Source: Deinococcus sp. KNUC1210 (GTDB lineage: Bacteria > Deinococcota > Deinococci > Deinococcales > Deinococcaceae). From it: a stretch of 64,000 nucleotides of DNA. The notes under the pieces were generated by a model. That model did not search any database. It was not told where the DNA came from and saw only the letters and a program-made list of their open reading frames with translations. Shown piece by piece: positions 9,418 to 21,094 of the stretch (position 1 is its first letter; every line of letters starts with the position of its first letter). Location of the stretch: positions 2,629,501-2,693,500 of the forward strand of contig NZ_CP092190.1 of assembly GCF_022344005.1 (NCBI RefSeq), written 5' to 3'. Position numbers and translations under genes: made by a program.

Positions 9418-9447
9418 TCAGGGAAGCAACAGCGGTTGCTTCCCTGA
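9418..9447. repeat. Perfect 13-bp stem-loop between repeat copies
   Basis: The arms tcagggaagcaac and gttgcttccctga are exact reverse complements with a 4-nt agcg loop. No T-tract follows on either strand, so it does not look like an intrinsic terminator. It lies at the centre of the inverted repeat pair and may be part of the mobile or structural unit. Confidence 0.7.
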
Positions 9448-9499
9448 TGCCGTGGCAGTTGAAGCGGCCTATGTTGGAATGAAACAGCAACCAAAACAG

Positions 9500-9745
9500 A
9501 TGACTGACCGAGGGATGTGGGCGATGAAGGCCGCGCCCAAGCAGGCCATTGACGGCGCTGACTTGAGCAATTCGGCGGCATGAACGAAGCGGCCTTACGC
9601 CGGTAGCGGCGAAGCAACCAACAAGATGCAGCGTTGCAACGGGCGAAGCAAAACACGCCGCTTCCGAATTGCGATAGCGCTTGACGCTCTTTTCGCTCCC
9701 CCCTGTCCTCTGGAGAGGGGGGCTGGGGGGATAGGAATCCAAAGC
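9500..9745 (-). repeat. Dispersed repeat, copy B
   Basis: Reverse-orientation partner of the copy at 9130-9380. The core gatgcagcgttgcaacgggc onward pairs with the other copy through gcgcttgacgctc, and the end is again G/C-run rich (ctggagaggggggctggggg). Together the pair fills the 740-bp gap between amylosucrase and the quinone oxidoreductase. Confidence 0.6.
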
Positions 9746-9778
9746 AGCATCCGAACCCCCACCCAACCACAAACCCCC

Positions 9779-9784
9779 TAAGCT
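9779..9784 (+). promoter_or_regulatory. TAAGCT -10 box, leaderless promoter of the quinone oxidoreductase
   Basis: TAAGCT ends 6 nt before the ATG at 9791, just beyond the repeat pair. Confidence 0.5.
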
Positions 9785-9790
9785 AAAGCC

Positions 9791-10750
9791 ATGCAAGCCA
9801 TCCAGATAACCGAAAATGGCGGCCCCGAAGTCCTGAAGCTCCAGGAACTCCCCCTCTCGCCCCCGGCCCCCGGAGAAGCCCAGGTGCGCCTGACCTACGC
9901 GGGCCTGAATTTCGTGGATGTATATCAGCGTCAGGGCGGGCGGCAGGCTCCCAGGCTTCCGGCGGTGCTGGGGAAGGAGGGCGCGGGTGTGGTCACGGCG
10001 GTGGGCGAGGGTGTCGAGGGCCTGACTGCTGGGCAGCGGGTCGCCTTCGGTACGGCGGCGCGGGGAGCGTATGCCGAGGCCGTCAATCTTCCGGCGTGGC
10101 AGCTTGCACCCGTGCCAGACAGCGTAAGTGACGAACAGGCCGCCGCCGTGATGCTTCAGGGCATGACCGCCCACTATCTGACGCACAGTACGTTTGCGCT
10201 GGCATCCGGACAACTGGCCGTTGTCCACGCAGCGGCTGGAGGCGTCGGGGGCCTGCTGGTGCAGATCGCGGCGCGGCTGGGGGTCACTGTGCTGGCGACG
10301 GCAGGCAGCCCGGACAAACTGGCACTGGCCCGCGAACTGGGCGCACAGCTCACCGCCGGCTACGACCAGTTCGCATCGCTGGCCCGCGAACACGGCGGCG
10401 CACATGTCGTGTATGACGGGGTGGGCAAGGCCACTTTCGACGCTGGCCTGGACGCACTGCGGGTCCGTGGGCTGATGTGCCTGTATGGAGCTGCCAGCGG
10501 CGCGGTACCGCCCATCGATCCGCAGCTTCTAAACGAGAAAGGCGGCCTTTTTCTGACGCGGCCTTCACTGGTGTACTACGCCCAGACCGCCGAGGAACTG
10601 CGCTGGCGAGCCTCCGACCTGTTCGCCTGGATCGCGGCAGGCGAACTGAAGGTGCGAATCGACCGGGTGTTTCCACTGGCACAGGTGGCCGACGCGCACC
10701 GGTATATCGAAGGCCGCAACACGCTCGGGAAGGTGCTTCTGAGCCTGTAA
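9791..10750 (+). CDS. NADPH:quinone oxidoreductase (zinc-independent MDR family)
   Basis: 319-aa medium-chain dehydrogenase/reductase of the quinone oxidoreductase type, predicted to reduce quinones or other enones with NADPH in the cytosol. The N-terminal catalytic domain has YAGLNFVDVYQRQG and GKEGAGVVTAVGEGV. The Rossmann fold has AAAGGVGGLLVQIAARLG. The structural-zinc cysteines of alcohol dehydrogenases are absent, as expected for the QOR class. The physiological substrate is not certain. Confidence 0.88.
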   Translation: MQAIQITENGGPEVLKLQELPLSPPAPGEAQVRLTYAGLNFVDVYQRQGGRQAPRLPAVLGKEGAGVVTAVGEGVEGLTAGQRVAFGTAARGAYAEAVNLPAWQLAPVPDSVSDEQAAAVMLQGMTAHYLTHSTFALASGQLAVVHAAAGGVGGLLVQIAARLGVTVLATAGSPDKLALARELGAQLTAGYDQFASLAREHGGAHVVYDGVGKATFDAGLDALRVRGLMCLYGAASGAVPPIDPQLLNEKGGLFLTRPSLVYYAQTAEELRWRASDLFAWIAAGELKVRIDRVFPLAQVADAHRYIEGRNTLGKVLLSL

Positions 10751-10857
10751 GCTGCGGCGTGGAGCAACAGCAAAGCCAGAGCAGCCGAATTCGAAGAGCT
10801 GCCCTGGCCTGCTGTATTGTCCTGCTTTCAGGCGCTAGACATCCCGCGCCACATGCT

Positions 10858-11115
10858 TTACTTCAGATCGCTGTGGGCGACGTTCAGATACACGGCCACT
10901 TCGTCCATGCTCTCGACCTGATCCAGCGGAACATAGTGATGCTGACCGTCGGGGCTGTCGGTGCGGGTCAGTTTGAGCTGATCGCCTTCCAGATGATCGA
11001 CAGTGCCCACGTGCTCACCGTTCACGTCCTTCACTTGCAGATGCTCGCCTTCCTGCTCCAGACGGGCCTTGAGGTCACTGGCAATACGGTCGCTGATTTC
11101 GTTGTTCTGGGTCAT
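10858..11115 (-). CDS. DUF2171-type small protein
   Basis: 85-aa hydrophilic protein with [22 protein letters not shown] and a C-terminal [17 protein letters not shown]. This is the PRC-barrel-like pattern of DUF2171 proteins, which are common in Deinococcus; their function is unknown. The ATG at 11115 is chosen because GGAGG sits 7 nt upstream, which makes this one of the genes here with a normal ribosome-binding site. It is divergent from proS. Confidence 0.75.
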   Translation of the reverse strand: MTQNNEISDRIASDLKARLEQEGEHLQVKDVNGEHVGTVDHLEGDQLKLTRTDSPDGQHHYVPLDQVESMDEVAVYLNVAHSDLK

Positions 11116-11243
11116 GGTCAAGCCTCCGTCCTCAAGGGTAAGCGTGTGGATGAGAGCCTAGATGGGAGGAAGTTCAGGGGGGCTTGGGGATGAGCCGGAT
11201 GGCCTGCGCCATCTGACGTGTCTTCAGGACGGTGGCCCCTTGC

Positions 11244-11249
11244 TACCAT
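11244..11249 (+). promoter_or_regulatory. TACCAT -10 box, leaderless promoter of proS
   Basis: TACCAT is followed after 7 nt by the ATG at 11257. This favours that start over the ATG at 11248, which lies inside the box. Confidence 0.5.
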
Positions 11250-11256
11250 GCAGGTT

Positions 11257-12726
11257 ATGACCGGTAACGACAAGGCGAAGCAGTACGGCGTGACGCCGCA
11301 ATCCCAGGATTTCAACGAGTGGTACAACGAAGTGGTCATCAAGGCCGATCTGGCCGATTACAGCCCCGTCAAGGGCGCGATGGTCGTCAAGCCCTACGGA
11401 AGCGCCCTGTGGGAGCGCATCGTGCGCTGGCTCGACGACAGGTTCAAGGAGACCGGGCACGAGAGCCTGCTGTTCCCGACACTCATTCCCATGAACTTCA
11501 TCGCCCGCGAGGCCGATCATGTCGAGGGATTCGCCCCCGAGTTGTTCACGGTATCGAAGATCGGCACCGAGGTGCTCGACGAACCCTACGTGATGCGCCC
11601 CACCAGCGAAACGATCATCGGGCACATGTGGTCGGGCTGGCTGAACAGTTACCGCGACCTGCCGTTTCTGCATTACCAGTGGGGCGCCGTCTTCCGCGCC
11701 GAACTCCGCACCAAGCTGTTCCTGCGAACCAGTGAGTTCTACTGGCACGAGGGCCACACCGCCCACGCCGACGAGCAGGAAGCCAGGGGCGAAGTGATGC
11801 AGATGCTGAGCATCTACCACGAGTTCTGCCGCGACGTGCTGGCACTTCCGGTGGTACGCGGCGAAAAGACCGCCTCCGAGCGCTTTGCAGGCGCAGTCGC
11901 CACCTACAGCATCGAGGGCATGATGCGCGACGGCAAAGCACTTCAGAGCGGCACGTCACACTATCTGGGCCAGAATTTCAGCCGCGCCTTCAACGTCAAA
12001 TTCCAGAGCCGCGAGCAGAAGGAAGAGTTCGCGCATACGACCAGCTGGGCCATTTCCAGCCGCATCATCGGAGCCCTCATCATGACGCACGGCGACGACA
12101 AAGGTCTGATGATGCCGCCCAACATCGCGCCGATTCAGGTGGTCATCATTCCGGTCAGCCGGAAGGACAATGTCGAGCAGATGGTGGCCGAGGCCGAGAC
12201 GCTGGCAGGCGAACTCCGCGCCCAGGGCGTGCGGGTGCGCGTCGACAAGCGCGAGGGCCTGAGCAACGGCTTCAAGTACAACGACTGGGAACTGAAGGGC
12301 ATTCCGGTGCGCCTGGAACTGGGACCACGCGATCTGGAAAACGGCGTGGTGGTCGTCAAGAACCGCAACGCCGACGACAAGGAGACGCTGCCCCGCGCAG
12401 AGGCCGTCGCGGGGATGGGAGCGCGTCTGGCGAGCATTCAGGCTCACCTGCTCCAGCGGGCCACCGACTTCATGCTGGAAAATACCGTTACCGCCGACAC
12501 CTACGACGAATTCAAGGCTGCTATCGAGGCCGGAAAGTGGGTGCGGGCCTTCCACAGCGGCGATCCCGAGAGCGAAAAGCAGATCAAGGAAGAGACGAAG
12601 GCTACCATCCGGAACGAACCACTGGACGGCTCAGAGTTCTTCGCAGAGCGGGAAGAGGGCGTGTGCTTTCACACCGGAAAGCCCAGCGGCTATGGCAAAC
12701 GGGTAATTTTCGGGCGTCAGTACTGA
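11257..12726 (+). CDS. proS: Prolyl-tRNA synthetase (short, archaeal/eukaryote-like type)
   Basis: Class II aminoacyl-tRNA synthetase that charges tRNA-Pro. At 489 aa, without the inserted editing domain of the E. coli type, it belongs to the short form also found in Thermus. Motif 2 is in [34 protein letters not shown] lies before it, and the C-terminal zinc-binding-like domain ends in [22 protein letters not shown]. The terminal tyrosine is typical of this type. The start at 11257 follows the -10 box spacing. It is monocistronic. Confidence 0.95.
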   Translation: MTGNDKAKQYGVTPQSQDFNEWYNEVVIKADLADYSPVKGAMVVKPYGSALWERIVRWLDDRFKETGHESLLFPTLIPMNFIAREADHVEGFAPELFTVSKIGTEVLDEPYVMRPTSETIIGHMWSGWLNSYRDLPFLHYQWGAVFRAELRTKLFLRTSEFYWHEGHTAHADEQEARGEVMQMLSIYHEFCRDVLALPVVRGEKTASERFAGAVATYSIEGMMRDGKALQSGTSHYLGQNFSRAFNVKFQSREQKEEFAHTTSWAISSRIIGALIMTHGDDKGLMMPPNIAPIQVVIIPVSRKDNVEQMVAEAETLAGELRAQGVRVRVDKREGLSNGFKYNDWELKGIPVRLELGPRDLENGVVVVKNRNADDKETLPRAEAVAGMGARLASIQAHLLQRATDFMLENTVTADTYDEFKAAIEAGKWVRAFHSGDPESEKQIKEETKATIRNEPLDGSEFFAEREEGVCFHTGKPSGYGKRVIFGRQY

Positions 12727-12795
12727 AGCGCTGAGGTCGTCGAGCTGAGCTTGCTCCGGTGCGCTTCACAGCACAGGGCATTCGTTGATGCAGGA

Positions 12796-12830
12796 AAACA
12801 GGCCACCTCCAGTCGCGGGGCGGCCTGTCT
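12796..12830 (-). terminator. Intrinsic terminator for the Thr-rich protein gene
   Basis: The arms acaggcc (12798-12804) and ggcctgt (12822-12828) form a stem with a GC-rich loop. On the minus strand a TTTT run follows. It lies between the convergent proS and the repeat-protein gene and may also work weakly for proS. Confidence 0.55.
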
Positions 12831-12861
12831 GCTTGTGCGGCGAGCCTGAACGGAAGAACTG

Positions 12862-13722
12862 TCAGGGAGTCGTCTGACCGAACGAAGATGGGTCGAGTGC
12901 CAGAGAAACGATGGTCAGGCCCAGTTCCTGCCTGACGCTCAGAATCACTCTCTGCCCGTTCCGTTCCAGCACGACCTGATTGGCCCCGGAAGCGGCGCTG
13001 CTGGTGGTTGTGCTGGCGGCGGCTGTCGTATCGGTCGTGCCCGTGGCCGTCCCGGTCGTGTCGGTTGCAGTGCCCGTCGTATCGGTGGTGCCTGTCGTGT
13101 CGGTCGTGCCCGTGGCCGTCCCGGTCGTGTCGGTCGCAGTGCCCGTCGTATCGGTGGTCGAGGTTGCTGAAGTATCGGTCGTGCCTGTCGTGTCGGTCGT
13201 GCCCGTGGCCGTCCCGGTCGTGTCGGTCGCAGTGCCCGTCGTATCAGTGGTCGAGGTTGCTGAGGTATCGGTCGTGCCTGTGGTGTCGGTTGTACCCGTT
13301 GCCGCCGTATCGGTAGTGGTTCCTGTTGCCGTTCCCGTCGTGTCGGTTGTCGCCGTCCCTGTGGTATCGGTGGTATCTGTCGAAGTCGTGTCTGCCGCTG
13401 TTCCGGTGGTGTCGGTCGAGGCTGGGGTGGTCGTGGAAGCTGTGCTGCTTCCAGAGCTGCTCAGCGCGTAGCCGTTGGCCTGGAGCGCCTGAAGCGTGAG
13501 GGCCAGTGCGTCGCTGACGTTGCCGGAATAGATCAGGGCCTGCCCGAGCACAGTGGGGACCGTTCGCAGCAGTTGCTGACCTGAAAGCGGAGGCAGCACC
13601 AGTTCTTTCGCGCTTGCCAGAGAAGACGGCGCGGTCGTGGCGGGTGCCGGTGTGGTCTGAGCCAGCGCAGGCATTGCCAGCAGAAGTCCCAGTGACAGGG
13701 CGCGAAGTGTTCGGTTCATCAT
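12862..13722 (-). CDS. Secreted Thr-rich repeat protein
   Basis: 286-aa exported protein. Residues 1-22 form a signal peptide (MMNRTLRALSLGLLLAMPALA). A short N-terminal domain follows (about 35-90, SAKELVLPPLSGQQLL). A disordered stretch of about 140 residues comes next, composed almost only of Thr, Asp, Gly, Ala and Ser in TDTTGTA-like units, including a 31-residue unit (93 bp) repeated nearly exactly. The C-terminal 45 residues resume a normal composition (VVLERNGQRVILSVRQELGL). Only the linker is unusual; the end domains may bind or assemble outside the cell. GGAGG lies 6 nt before the ATG. Function unknown. Confidence 0.75.
   Translation of the reverse strand: MMNRTLRALSLGLLLAMPALAQTTPAPATTAPSSLASAKELVLPPLSGQQLLRTVPTVLGQALIYSGNVSDALALTLQALQANGYALSSSGSSTASTTTPASTDTTGTAADTTSTDTTDTTGTATTDTTGTATGTTTDTAATGTTDTTGTTDTSATSTTDTTGTATDTTGTATGTTDTTGTTDTSATSTTDTTGTATDTTGTATGTTDTTGTTDTTGTATDTTGTATGTTDTTAAASTTTSSAASGANQVVLERNGQRVILSVRQELGLTIVSLALDPSSFGQTTP
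13020..13420. repeat. Tandem repeats inside the Thr-rich gene
   Basis: Near-identical blocks containing gtgcccgtggccgtcccggt begin around 13035, 13103 and 13196, so the period is 69 then 93 bp. All periods are multiples of three, which keeps the frame while the array expands or contracts. Confidence 0.8.
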
Positions 13723-13982
13723 CAGTTTCCTCCGTCTTCTTGCTTCCGGAGTCTGGCTCTGCTGGCCGCTCCTGGCCGCACCTTAGGCGCTCAGAGGATG
13801 TGAATCCCCTCAGAACCCTGAAGCGGCAGGCATGCAGCTGTCATGTGTCGTCAACCCACTTCTCACCCACTTCACTGGCCTGCCGGATCACCTGTCCACC
13901 GAAGCCGATCGGGAAAGATTCGGCTTCGGCGGCCGTTCCTCCTCTCGCCTGCACAAACAGCAGGGGAATCGGCGCTGGCCGC

Positions 13983-13988
13983 TATCAT
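13983..13988 (+). promoter_or_regulatory. TATCAT -10 box, leaderless promoter of the amidohydrolase
   Basis: TATCAT ends 6 nt before the ATG at 13995 and rules out a longer upstream frame from 13614. Confidence 0.55.
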
Positions 13989-13994
13989 TCGCTC

Positions 13995-15170
13995 ATGAGT
14001 CATCAACCGACCCTCTACACCGCCGACATCCTGTACACCGGTATGGGCCTGCCGATTCGTGACGGCGGGGTGGTGGTTTCCGGGCAGACGGTAGCGGCAG
14101 CCGGGCCACGTGCCGATCTGCGTGTCAATTATCCGCAGGCGCAGGAAGTGCGGGTGGGCCGGGTTATCTCGCCGCCGCCCGTAAACGCTCACACCCACCT
14201 CGACATGAGCCTTTATCAGTTCCAGTCGCTGCCGTATTTCGAATGGATTCCTCAGGTTGCCATCGCCGGACGCTTTCTGCGTGGGTTGGATGGCGCACAG
14301 ACCGGCCTGAAGGCGATTGAACGCAGCGGCGCGGTGGGCATGGGCGATATCGTCTGGCACGAGGGTGTGATGGAGTGGCTGCTCACGCATTCGCAGGTGC
14401 CGGGCGTGGCGTACTGGGAGGTACTCGACCTCAATCCTGCCACCGCTGCCGAAACGTTTGCCAAAACCAGAGAGCGGGTCGAGCGCTGGCGCAGGCTGGA
14501 GCGCCCGGGCGGGCTGCGGCTGGGCCTGTCGCCGCATGCCAGCTATACCGTGTCTCATACGCTGTTTCGGCTGCTGGCAGAGTACGCGGCAGCAGAGGGC
14601 CTGCCGATGCAGATTCACGTGCTGGAACACCCGTCGGAAGCCGAACTGTTCGCCACCGGGGGCGGGCCGCTCGCCGCTTCGATGGCACGCATGATGCCGT
14701 GGCTGAGCATTCCCGACACCCTGGGGCGCGAGCCTGCTCCCGACCTGACCGCCATTTCGTATCTGGAAAGTCTGGGCGTGCTGCGGGCGCGGCCCACCCT
14801 GATTCACATGGTCAACGTGACGCCCGACGATATCAGGACGGTGGCGCAGGCGGGTTGCCCGGTGGTCACGTGCCCCAGGTCGAACCGCAATCTGCACTGT
14901 GGTCTGTTCCCCTGGGCCGACTACGCGGCGGCGGGCGTGGAAGTGGCGCTGGGCACCGACAGTGTAGCGAGCGGCGAAACCCTCGATATTCACGATGAGG
15001 TCCGGGCAGCCTGGGCGCTGCATCCGAATCTCGATCCGCGTCAGGTGGTGCGGGCAGCGGTCAAGGGCGGTACGCGTGTGGTGGGTGGCCGCGTGCCGTT
15101 CATCCGGCGCGGGGACGCCTGGGACGCGGGCTATCTCTGGCCGGATGAGCGGGCGGCGCATGATGTGTGA
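13995..15170 (+). CDS. Metal-dependent amidohydrolase (chlorohydrolase/deaminase-like)
   Basis: 391-aa TIM-barrel hydrolase of the amidohydrolase superfamily. Metal ligands are visible: HTHLD (His66, His68), HVLEH (His208), HMVN (His271) and the catalytic Asp in GTDS (Asp322). This layout is that of mononuclear cytosine/guanine/aminofutalosine deaminases. Deinococcus and Thermus make menaquinone by the futalosine route, so an aminodeoxyfutalosine deaminase is a candidate, but no other men/mqn genes are near and the substrate is not proven. Confidence 0.82.
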   Translation: MSHQPTLYTADILYTGMGLPIRDGGVVVSGQTVAAAGPRADLRVNYPQAQEVRVGRVISPPPVNAHTHLDMSLYQFQSLPYFEWIPQVAIAGRFLRGLDGAQTGLKAIERSGAVGMGDIVWHEGVMEWLLTHSQVPGVAYWEVLDLNPATAAETFAKTRERVERWRRLERPGGLRLGLSPHASYTVSHTLFRLLAEYAAAEGLPMQIHVLEHPSEAELFATGGGPLAASMARMMPWLSIPDTLGREPAPDLTAISYLESLGVLRARPTLIHMVNVTPDDIRTVAQAGCPVVTCPRSNRNLHCGLFPWADYAAAGVEVALGTDSVASGETLDIHDEVRAAWALHPNLDPRQVVRAAVKGGTRVVGGRVPFIRRGDAWDAGYLWPDERAAHDV

Positions 15171-15265
15171 GCTGTCTACTCGTCCTCAACCGCAGGCTAT
15201 TTCTCCTACACCGATGCGCCATTTGGCAGATTTCGCTGCTGACAATTTTGCCTCACAGTACGGGC

Positions 15266-16291
15266 ATGATCACGACCTTTGAGCTGCACGATCCGCGTAC
15301 GCTGGGGCTGGAAACGCGGCTGGAAGTGGCCCGACTGAATGCCGAGGCCTACGCGTATGCCAATCCCGAAGAGCCGCCGCTGAACCCCGAGGTGGGTGCT
15401 GAAGACCTGCTTCAGAGTTGGGGAGACGAGCGAATGGTGCTGCTGCTGGCCCGAGAGGGCGAACAGCTGATCGGCCAGGGCCGCCTTTCGTACGACCTGA
15501 AGCAGAACACCGACAAGGGCAATCTTCATGTGGTGGTGCGTCCGGGCGAGCGGCGGCGCGGAGTCGGCAGGCAGATCGCGGCTCGGCTGGCACAGGAAGC
15601 CCTGAAGCTGGACCGTACCAGCTATTACGCCGCGACCAGCAGCCGAAGCCCCGACGGAGAAGCGTTTCTCGCTGCCCTTGGAGCCAGAGCCTCGCTGCCG
15701 TCCATCATCAGCGAGCTGTATCTGAAGAATCTGGATCAGGCGATGCTTCAGCGCTGGGTCACGCGGCCAGAAGGCGATCCGTACCGCCTGCACCGCTTCC
15801 AGCACGTGCCTGAACACGAGCTGGGCCGGGTGGCGAAAGTCTATGACGTGATGAATACCGCTCCGCGTGGCGACCTGGAGTTCGAGGACTGGGTCACGAC
15901 GCCCGAGCACGTCCAGAGCCAGCAGACAGCGTATGCCGCCATCGGTGGAAAGACTCTGCTGTATGTGGTCGAGCACCTTCCCAGCGCCGAATTCGTGGCC
16001 TTATCGCAGGTCGGCTGGCATCCGACGCGGGCCGCGCTGATCGACCAGTGGGGCACAGGCGTTCACCCCGATCACCGGGGGCAGGGCCTGGGCAAGTGGA
16101 CGAAAGCGGCGGTGCTCCAGGACCTGCCAGCCCACAACCCCGAGGGTCTGAAAATCTATACCGGAAACGCCGATGTCAACGCTGCCATGCTCGGCATCAA
16201 CCGCGCCCTGGGCTATGCTCCGGCCTTCAAGCGTATCGAGTGGCAGGGCCAGACCCAGGACATTCTGGAAGCCGTCAGCGCCAACGCCTGA
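15266..16291 (+). CDS. Tandem GNAT-domain acetyltransferase
   Basis: 341-aa protein with two GNAT folds. The N-terminal one contains LHVVVRPGERRRGVGRQIAARL, an acetyl-CoA-binding R/Q-x-x-G-x-G/A motif. The C-terminal one contains TGVHPDHRGQGLGKWTKAAVL and NADVNAAMLGINRALGY. Double GNAT proteins of this kind are common in Deinococcus and actinobacteria, and the acceptor is unknown. The ATG at 15266 is used because the longer frame from 15167 has an unlikely N-terminus. The leader shares a short sequence with that of the GNAT-like gene at 31552. Confidence 0.82.
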   Translation: MITTFELHDPRTLGLETRLEVARLNAEAYAYANPEEPPLNPEVGAEDLLQSWGDERMVLLLAREGEQLIGQGRLSYDLKQNTDKGNLHVVVRPGERRRGVGRQIAARLAQEALKLDRTSYYAATSSRSPDGEAFLAALGARASLPSIISELYLKNLDQAMLQRWVTRPEGDPYRLHRFQHVPEHELGRVAKVYDVMNTAPRGDLEFEDWVTTPEHVQSQQTAYAAIGGKTLLYVVEHLPSAEFVALSQVGWHPTRAALIDQWGTGVHPDHRGQGLGKWTKAAVLQDLPAHNPEGLKIYTGNADVNAAMLGINRALGYAPAFKRIEWQGQTQDILEAVSANA

Positions 16292-16307
16292 ACGCCGCAG
16301 AGCAGCA

Positions 16308-16342
16308 AAAAGCGCCGCCCCCAACCGGGAAGCGGCGCTTCT
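16308..16342 (-). terminator. Terminator at the end of infB
   Basis: A 9-bp perfect stem (aagcgccgc at 16310-16318 with gcggcgctt at 16332-16340). On the minus strand it is followed by TTTTT, so it ends the rimP-nusA-ylxR-infB operon. It lies between convergent genes. Confidence 0.75.
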
Positions 16343-16360
16343 GCTTGTGCTCGGTGTTGC

Positions 16361-18267
<1,907 letters not shown>

Positions 18268-18317
18268 ACTCACCTCCGGTGAGGCCCGCCTCTGGGGGCG
18301 GGAGATTGTTCAGTTCT

Positions 18318-18650
18318 TTATTCCATAGCAGGGTGTTGAACATGGCGGGAGGCGTTGTTCGCCTGTCTGCGGGTGGACTCTGGAAGAGGAAGGCCGGGCA
18401 GCGCAGCCGTCAGCACCGCGCTCAGGGCTGGAGCCTGCGCTCCGAAGGCCCGCCGCAGCCGTTTCTCGGTCCAGCAGCTCGGCGAATCGGCGCACACATA
18501 CGCCCCGCGCCCGCTGCGAACGCCGGGCTGCAAGGCCCATACGCCCGCCGTCCGTACCAGCCGCAGAAACTCGGGCTGAGGACGTTTGCGGCGGCAGGCC
18601 ACACAGCTCCGCTCGGGAACGTGGCTGGGCCTTGGGGCGAGGGCGTCCAT
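18318..18650 (-). CDS. ylxR: YlxR-family nucleic-acid-binding protein
   Basis: 110-aa DUF448 protein with the family signature RSCVACRRKRPQPEFLRLV and a following GRGAYVCADSPSCW. The location between nusA and infB is the classic one. YlxR proteins bind RNA or DNA; in Bacillus the family member is reported as a nucleoid-associated regulator. It begins 6 bp after the nusA stop, and the tail after about residue 90 is not conserved in composition. Confidence 0.88.
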   Translation of the reverse strand: MDALAPRPSHVPERSCVACRRKRPQPEFLRLVRTAGVWALQPGVRSGRGAYVCADSPSCWTEKRLRRAFGAQAPALSAVLTAALPGLPLPESTRRQANNASRHVQHPAME

Positions 18651-18656
18651 GCAGGA

Positions 18657-19856
<1,200 letters not shown>

Positions 19857-19981
19857 ATCACTTCCTTTCTGGGAATGAGTGATGGGTGCTGAGTGTTGTG
19901 GCAGTTGAAACGGGTGCTCTCACGCAATCCATCGGGCGGTCCGCCAACTTCTTTCGCCTCACTCATCACACATCACGATGT

Positions 19982-20491
19982 TTACCGGTGTTCTGGTGGA
20001 AATTCGGCCAGATTCGCCTGAAAATCGCCGATTCGGAGCGTGACCGGGCCGTTGTCGGTGTCGAAGGTCACGTCGTCGCCCTGCACTGCCGCGATGGGCG
20101 CAGTGAAGGTGTGGCCGCCGCCGCGCACCTTGGCTTTCAGGCCATGCATCCGCTCGAAGTGGCGACTTCTGAGCAGCGGGCGCTTGGCTCCGGGCGATTC
20201 CAGTTCGAGGCGGTATTCGCTGCGAATCGGGTCGAGGCGGTCGTATTCGTCGCCCACGGCGCGGCTCGCCGCTGTCAGGTCTTCGATGCTGACCGGCTGT
20301 TCGTCGAGGCGGTCGATTCGCACGACCACCACCGGGTTTCTGCCGGGGTTCTGAATCTGCACCTCCAGGACCTCGAAGCCAAGTGGTGTAAGGACATGGG
20401 CAGCGATGCTCTGGAGATTCTGGCTCTGGCCCGCAGGCGAGGCCGCTGAAGCGCTTGAATTGTCTGGGTTGTGGGCTGAAGAATCCGTCAT
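19982..20491 (-). CDS. rimP: Ribosome maturation factor RimP
   Basis: 169-aa protein for 30S subunit maturation. Family features are HVLTPLGFEVLEVQIQNPG, VVRIDRLDEQPVSIEDL and EYRLELESPGAKRPL, followed by a C-terminal SH3-like domain. The first 25 residues are Ser/Ala rich and not conserved. The ATG at 20491 has no close ribosome-binding site: GGAGGAGGTGA lies about 26 nt upstream and instead precedes a 10-codon frame whose stop overlaps this ATG. First gene of the nusA-infB operon. Confidence 0.92.
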   Translation of the reverse strand: MTDSSAHNPDNSSASAASPAGQSQNLQSIAAHVLTPLGFEVLEVQIQNPGRNPVVVVRIDRLDEQPVSIEDLTAASRAVGDEYDRLDPIRSEYRLELESPGAKRPLLRSRHFERMHGLKAKVRGGGHTFTAPIAAVQGDDVTFDTDNGPVTLRIGDFQANLAEFPPEHR

Positions 20492-20521
20492 AAATTGTCC
20501 CGCCGGAGCGGGTTGTTCACC
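20491..20521 (-). other. Possible 10-codon leader frame coupled to rimP
   Basis: Within the purine-rich GGAGGAGGTGA, a GTG opens a frame of ten codons (MNNPLRRDNL) ending in a TGA that overlaps the rimP ATG (ATGA). It could serve as a translational coupler. A small stem, cccg-ctccgg-cggg, lies inside it. The only Shine-Dalgarno bases are 3 nt from the GTG, so this is tentative. Confidence 0.3.
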
Positions 20522-20530
20522 TCCTCCACG

Positions 20531-20555
20531 AAAAAGGTGGGAAGCACTCCCACCT
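20531..20555 (-). terminator. Terminator-like hairpin in the rimP leader
   Basis: On the minus strand aggtggga pairs with tcccacct over a 5-nt loop and is followed by TTTT. It lies between the promoter and rimP, so it would act as an attenuator if it terminates. NusA autocontrol of this operon is known in E. coli. Confidence 0.55.
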
Positions 20556-20578
20556 CACGTCCGAGGATTTCTGAGAAG

Positions 20579-20584
20579 AGTATA
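20579..20584 (-). promoter_or_regulatory. TATACT -10 box of the rimP operon
   Basis: A strong -10 match on the minus strand, about 88 nt upstream of rimP. Unlike most promoters in this window, it produces a leader of about 80 nt. No clear -35 element is visible. Confidence 0.45.
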
Positions 20585-20640
20585 CCTCAAGGCGGCCCAA
20601 ACTTGCTGCTCTGAGCACGATTGGGGCATTCAGACGGCGT

Positions 20641-20646
20641 TAGGAT
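20641..20646 (+). promoter_or_regulatory. TAGGAT -10 box, leaderless promoter of the rhodanese gene
   Basis: TAGGAT ends 5 nt before the ATG at 20652. Confidence 0.45.
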
Positions 20647-20651
20647 CGTGT

Positions 20652-21038
20652 ATGCATCCTCAAAAGTTCGTGCTCGTTGCCCTGCTGGGTCTGAGTTCTG
20701 TGACAGTGGCGGCTCCTGCATCCGGCTTCCTGTCGCCCGCTCAGCTCCAGGCGGCGCTGACGGCGCGGGCCAGGGGCCAGCAGACCTTCACGCTCATCAA
20801 CGTGCATATTCCCTATGAAGGGCGCATCGCGGGCACCGATCTGCTGCTGCCTTACGACACCATCGGCCAGAACAAGAAGTTGCCCGCCAACAAGAAAGCG
20901 GCGCTCATCCTGTACTGCCGTTCGGGCAACATGAGCGCCCAGGCGCGGAGCACGCTCAATCAGCTGGGCTATACCAACGTGCGGGAATTGCAGGGCGGTT
21001 TCGATGCCTGGAAAGACGCAGGCTATCCCCTGAAATAG
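20652..21038 (+). CDS. Exported rhodanese-domain protein
   Basis: 128-aa protein with a signal peptide (HPQKFVLVALLGLSSVTVAA) and a single rhodanese domain. The active-site loop is LYCRSGNMSAQA, with the catalytic Cys as the first loop residue, and the end is ELQGGFDAWKDAGYPL. It is predicted to carry sulfane sulfur or act in redox chemistry outside the membrane. It is convergent with minC. Confidence 0.85.
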   Translation: MHPQKFVLVALLGLSSVTVAAPASGFLSPAQLQAALTARARGQQTFTLINVHIPYEGRIAGTDLLLPYDTIGQNKKLPANKKAALILYCRSGNMSAQARSTLNQLGYTNVRELQGGFDAWKDAGYPLK

Positions 21039-21094
21039 AGAACATAGAAAACAGGGGAGAGCGAGGAGCGCTGTTCGTCAGGTTCTTCTGCTCG

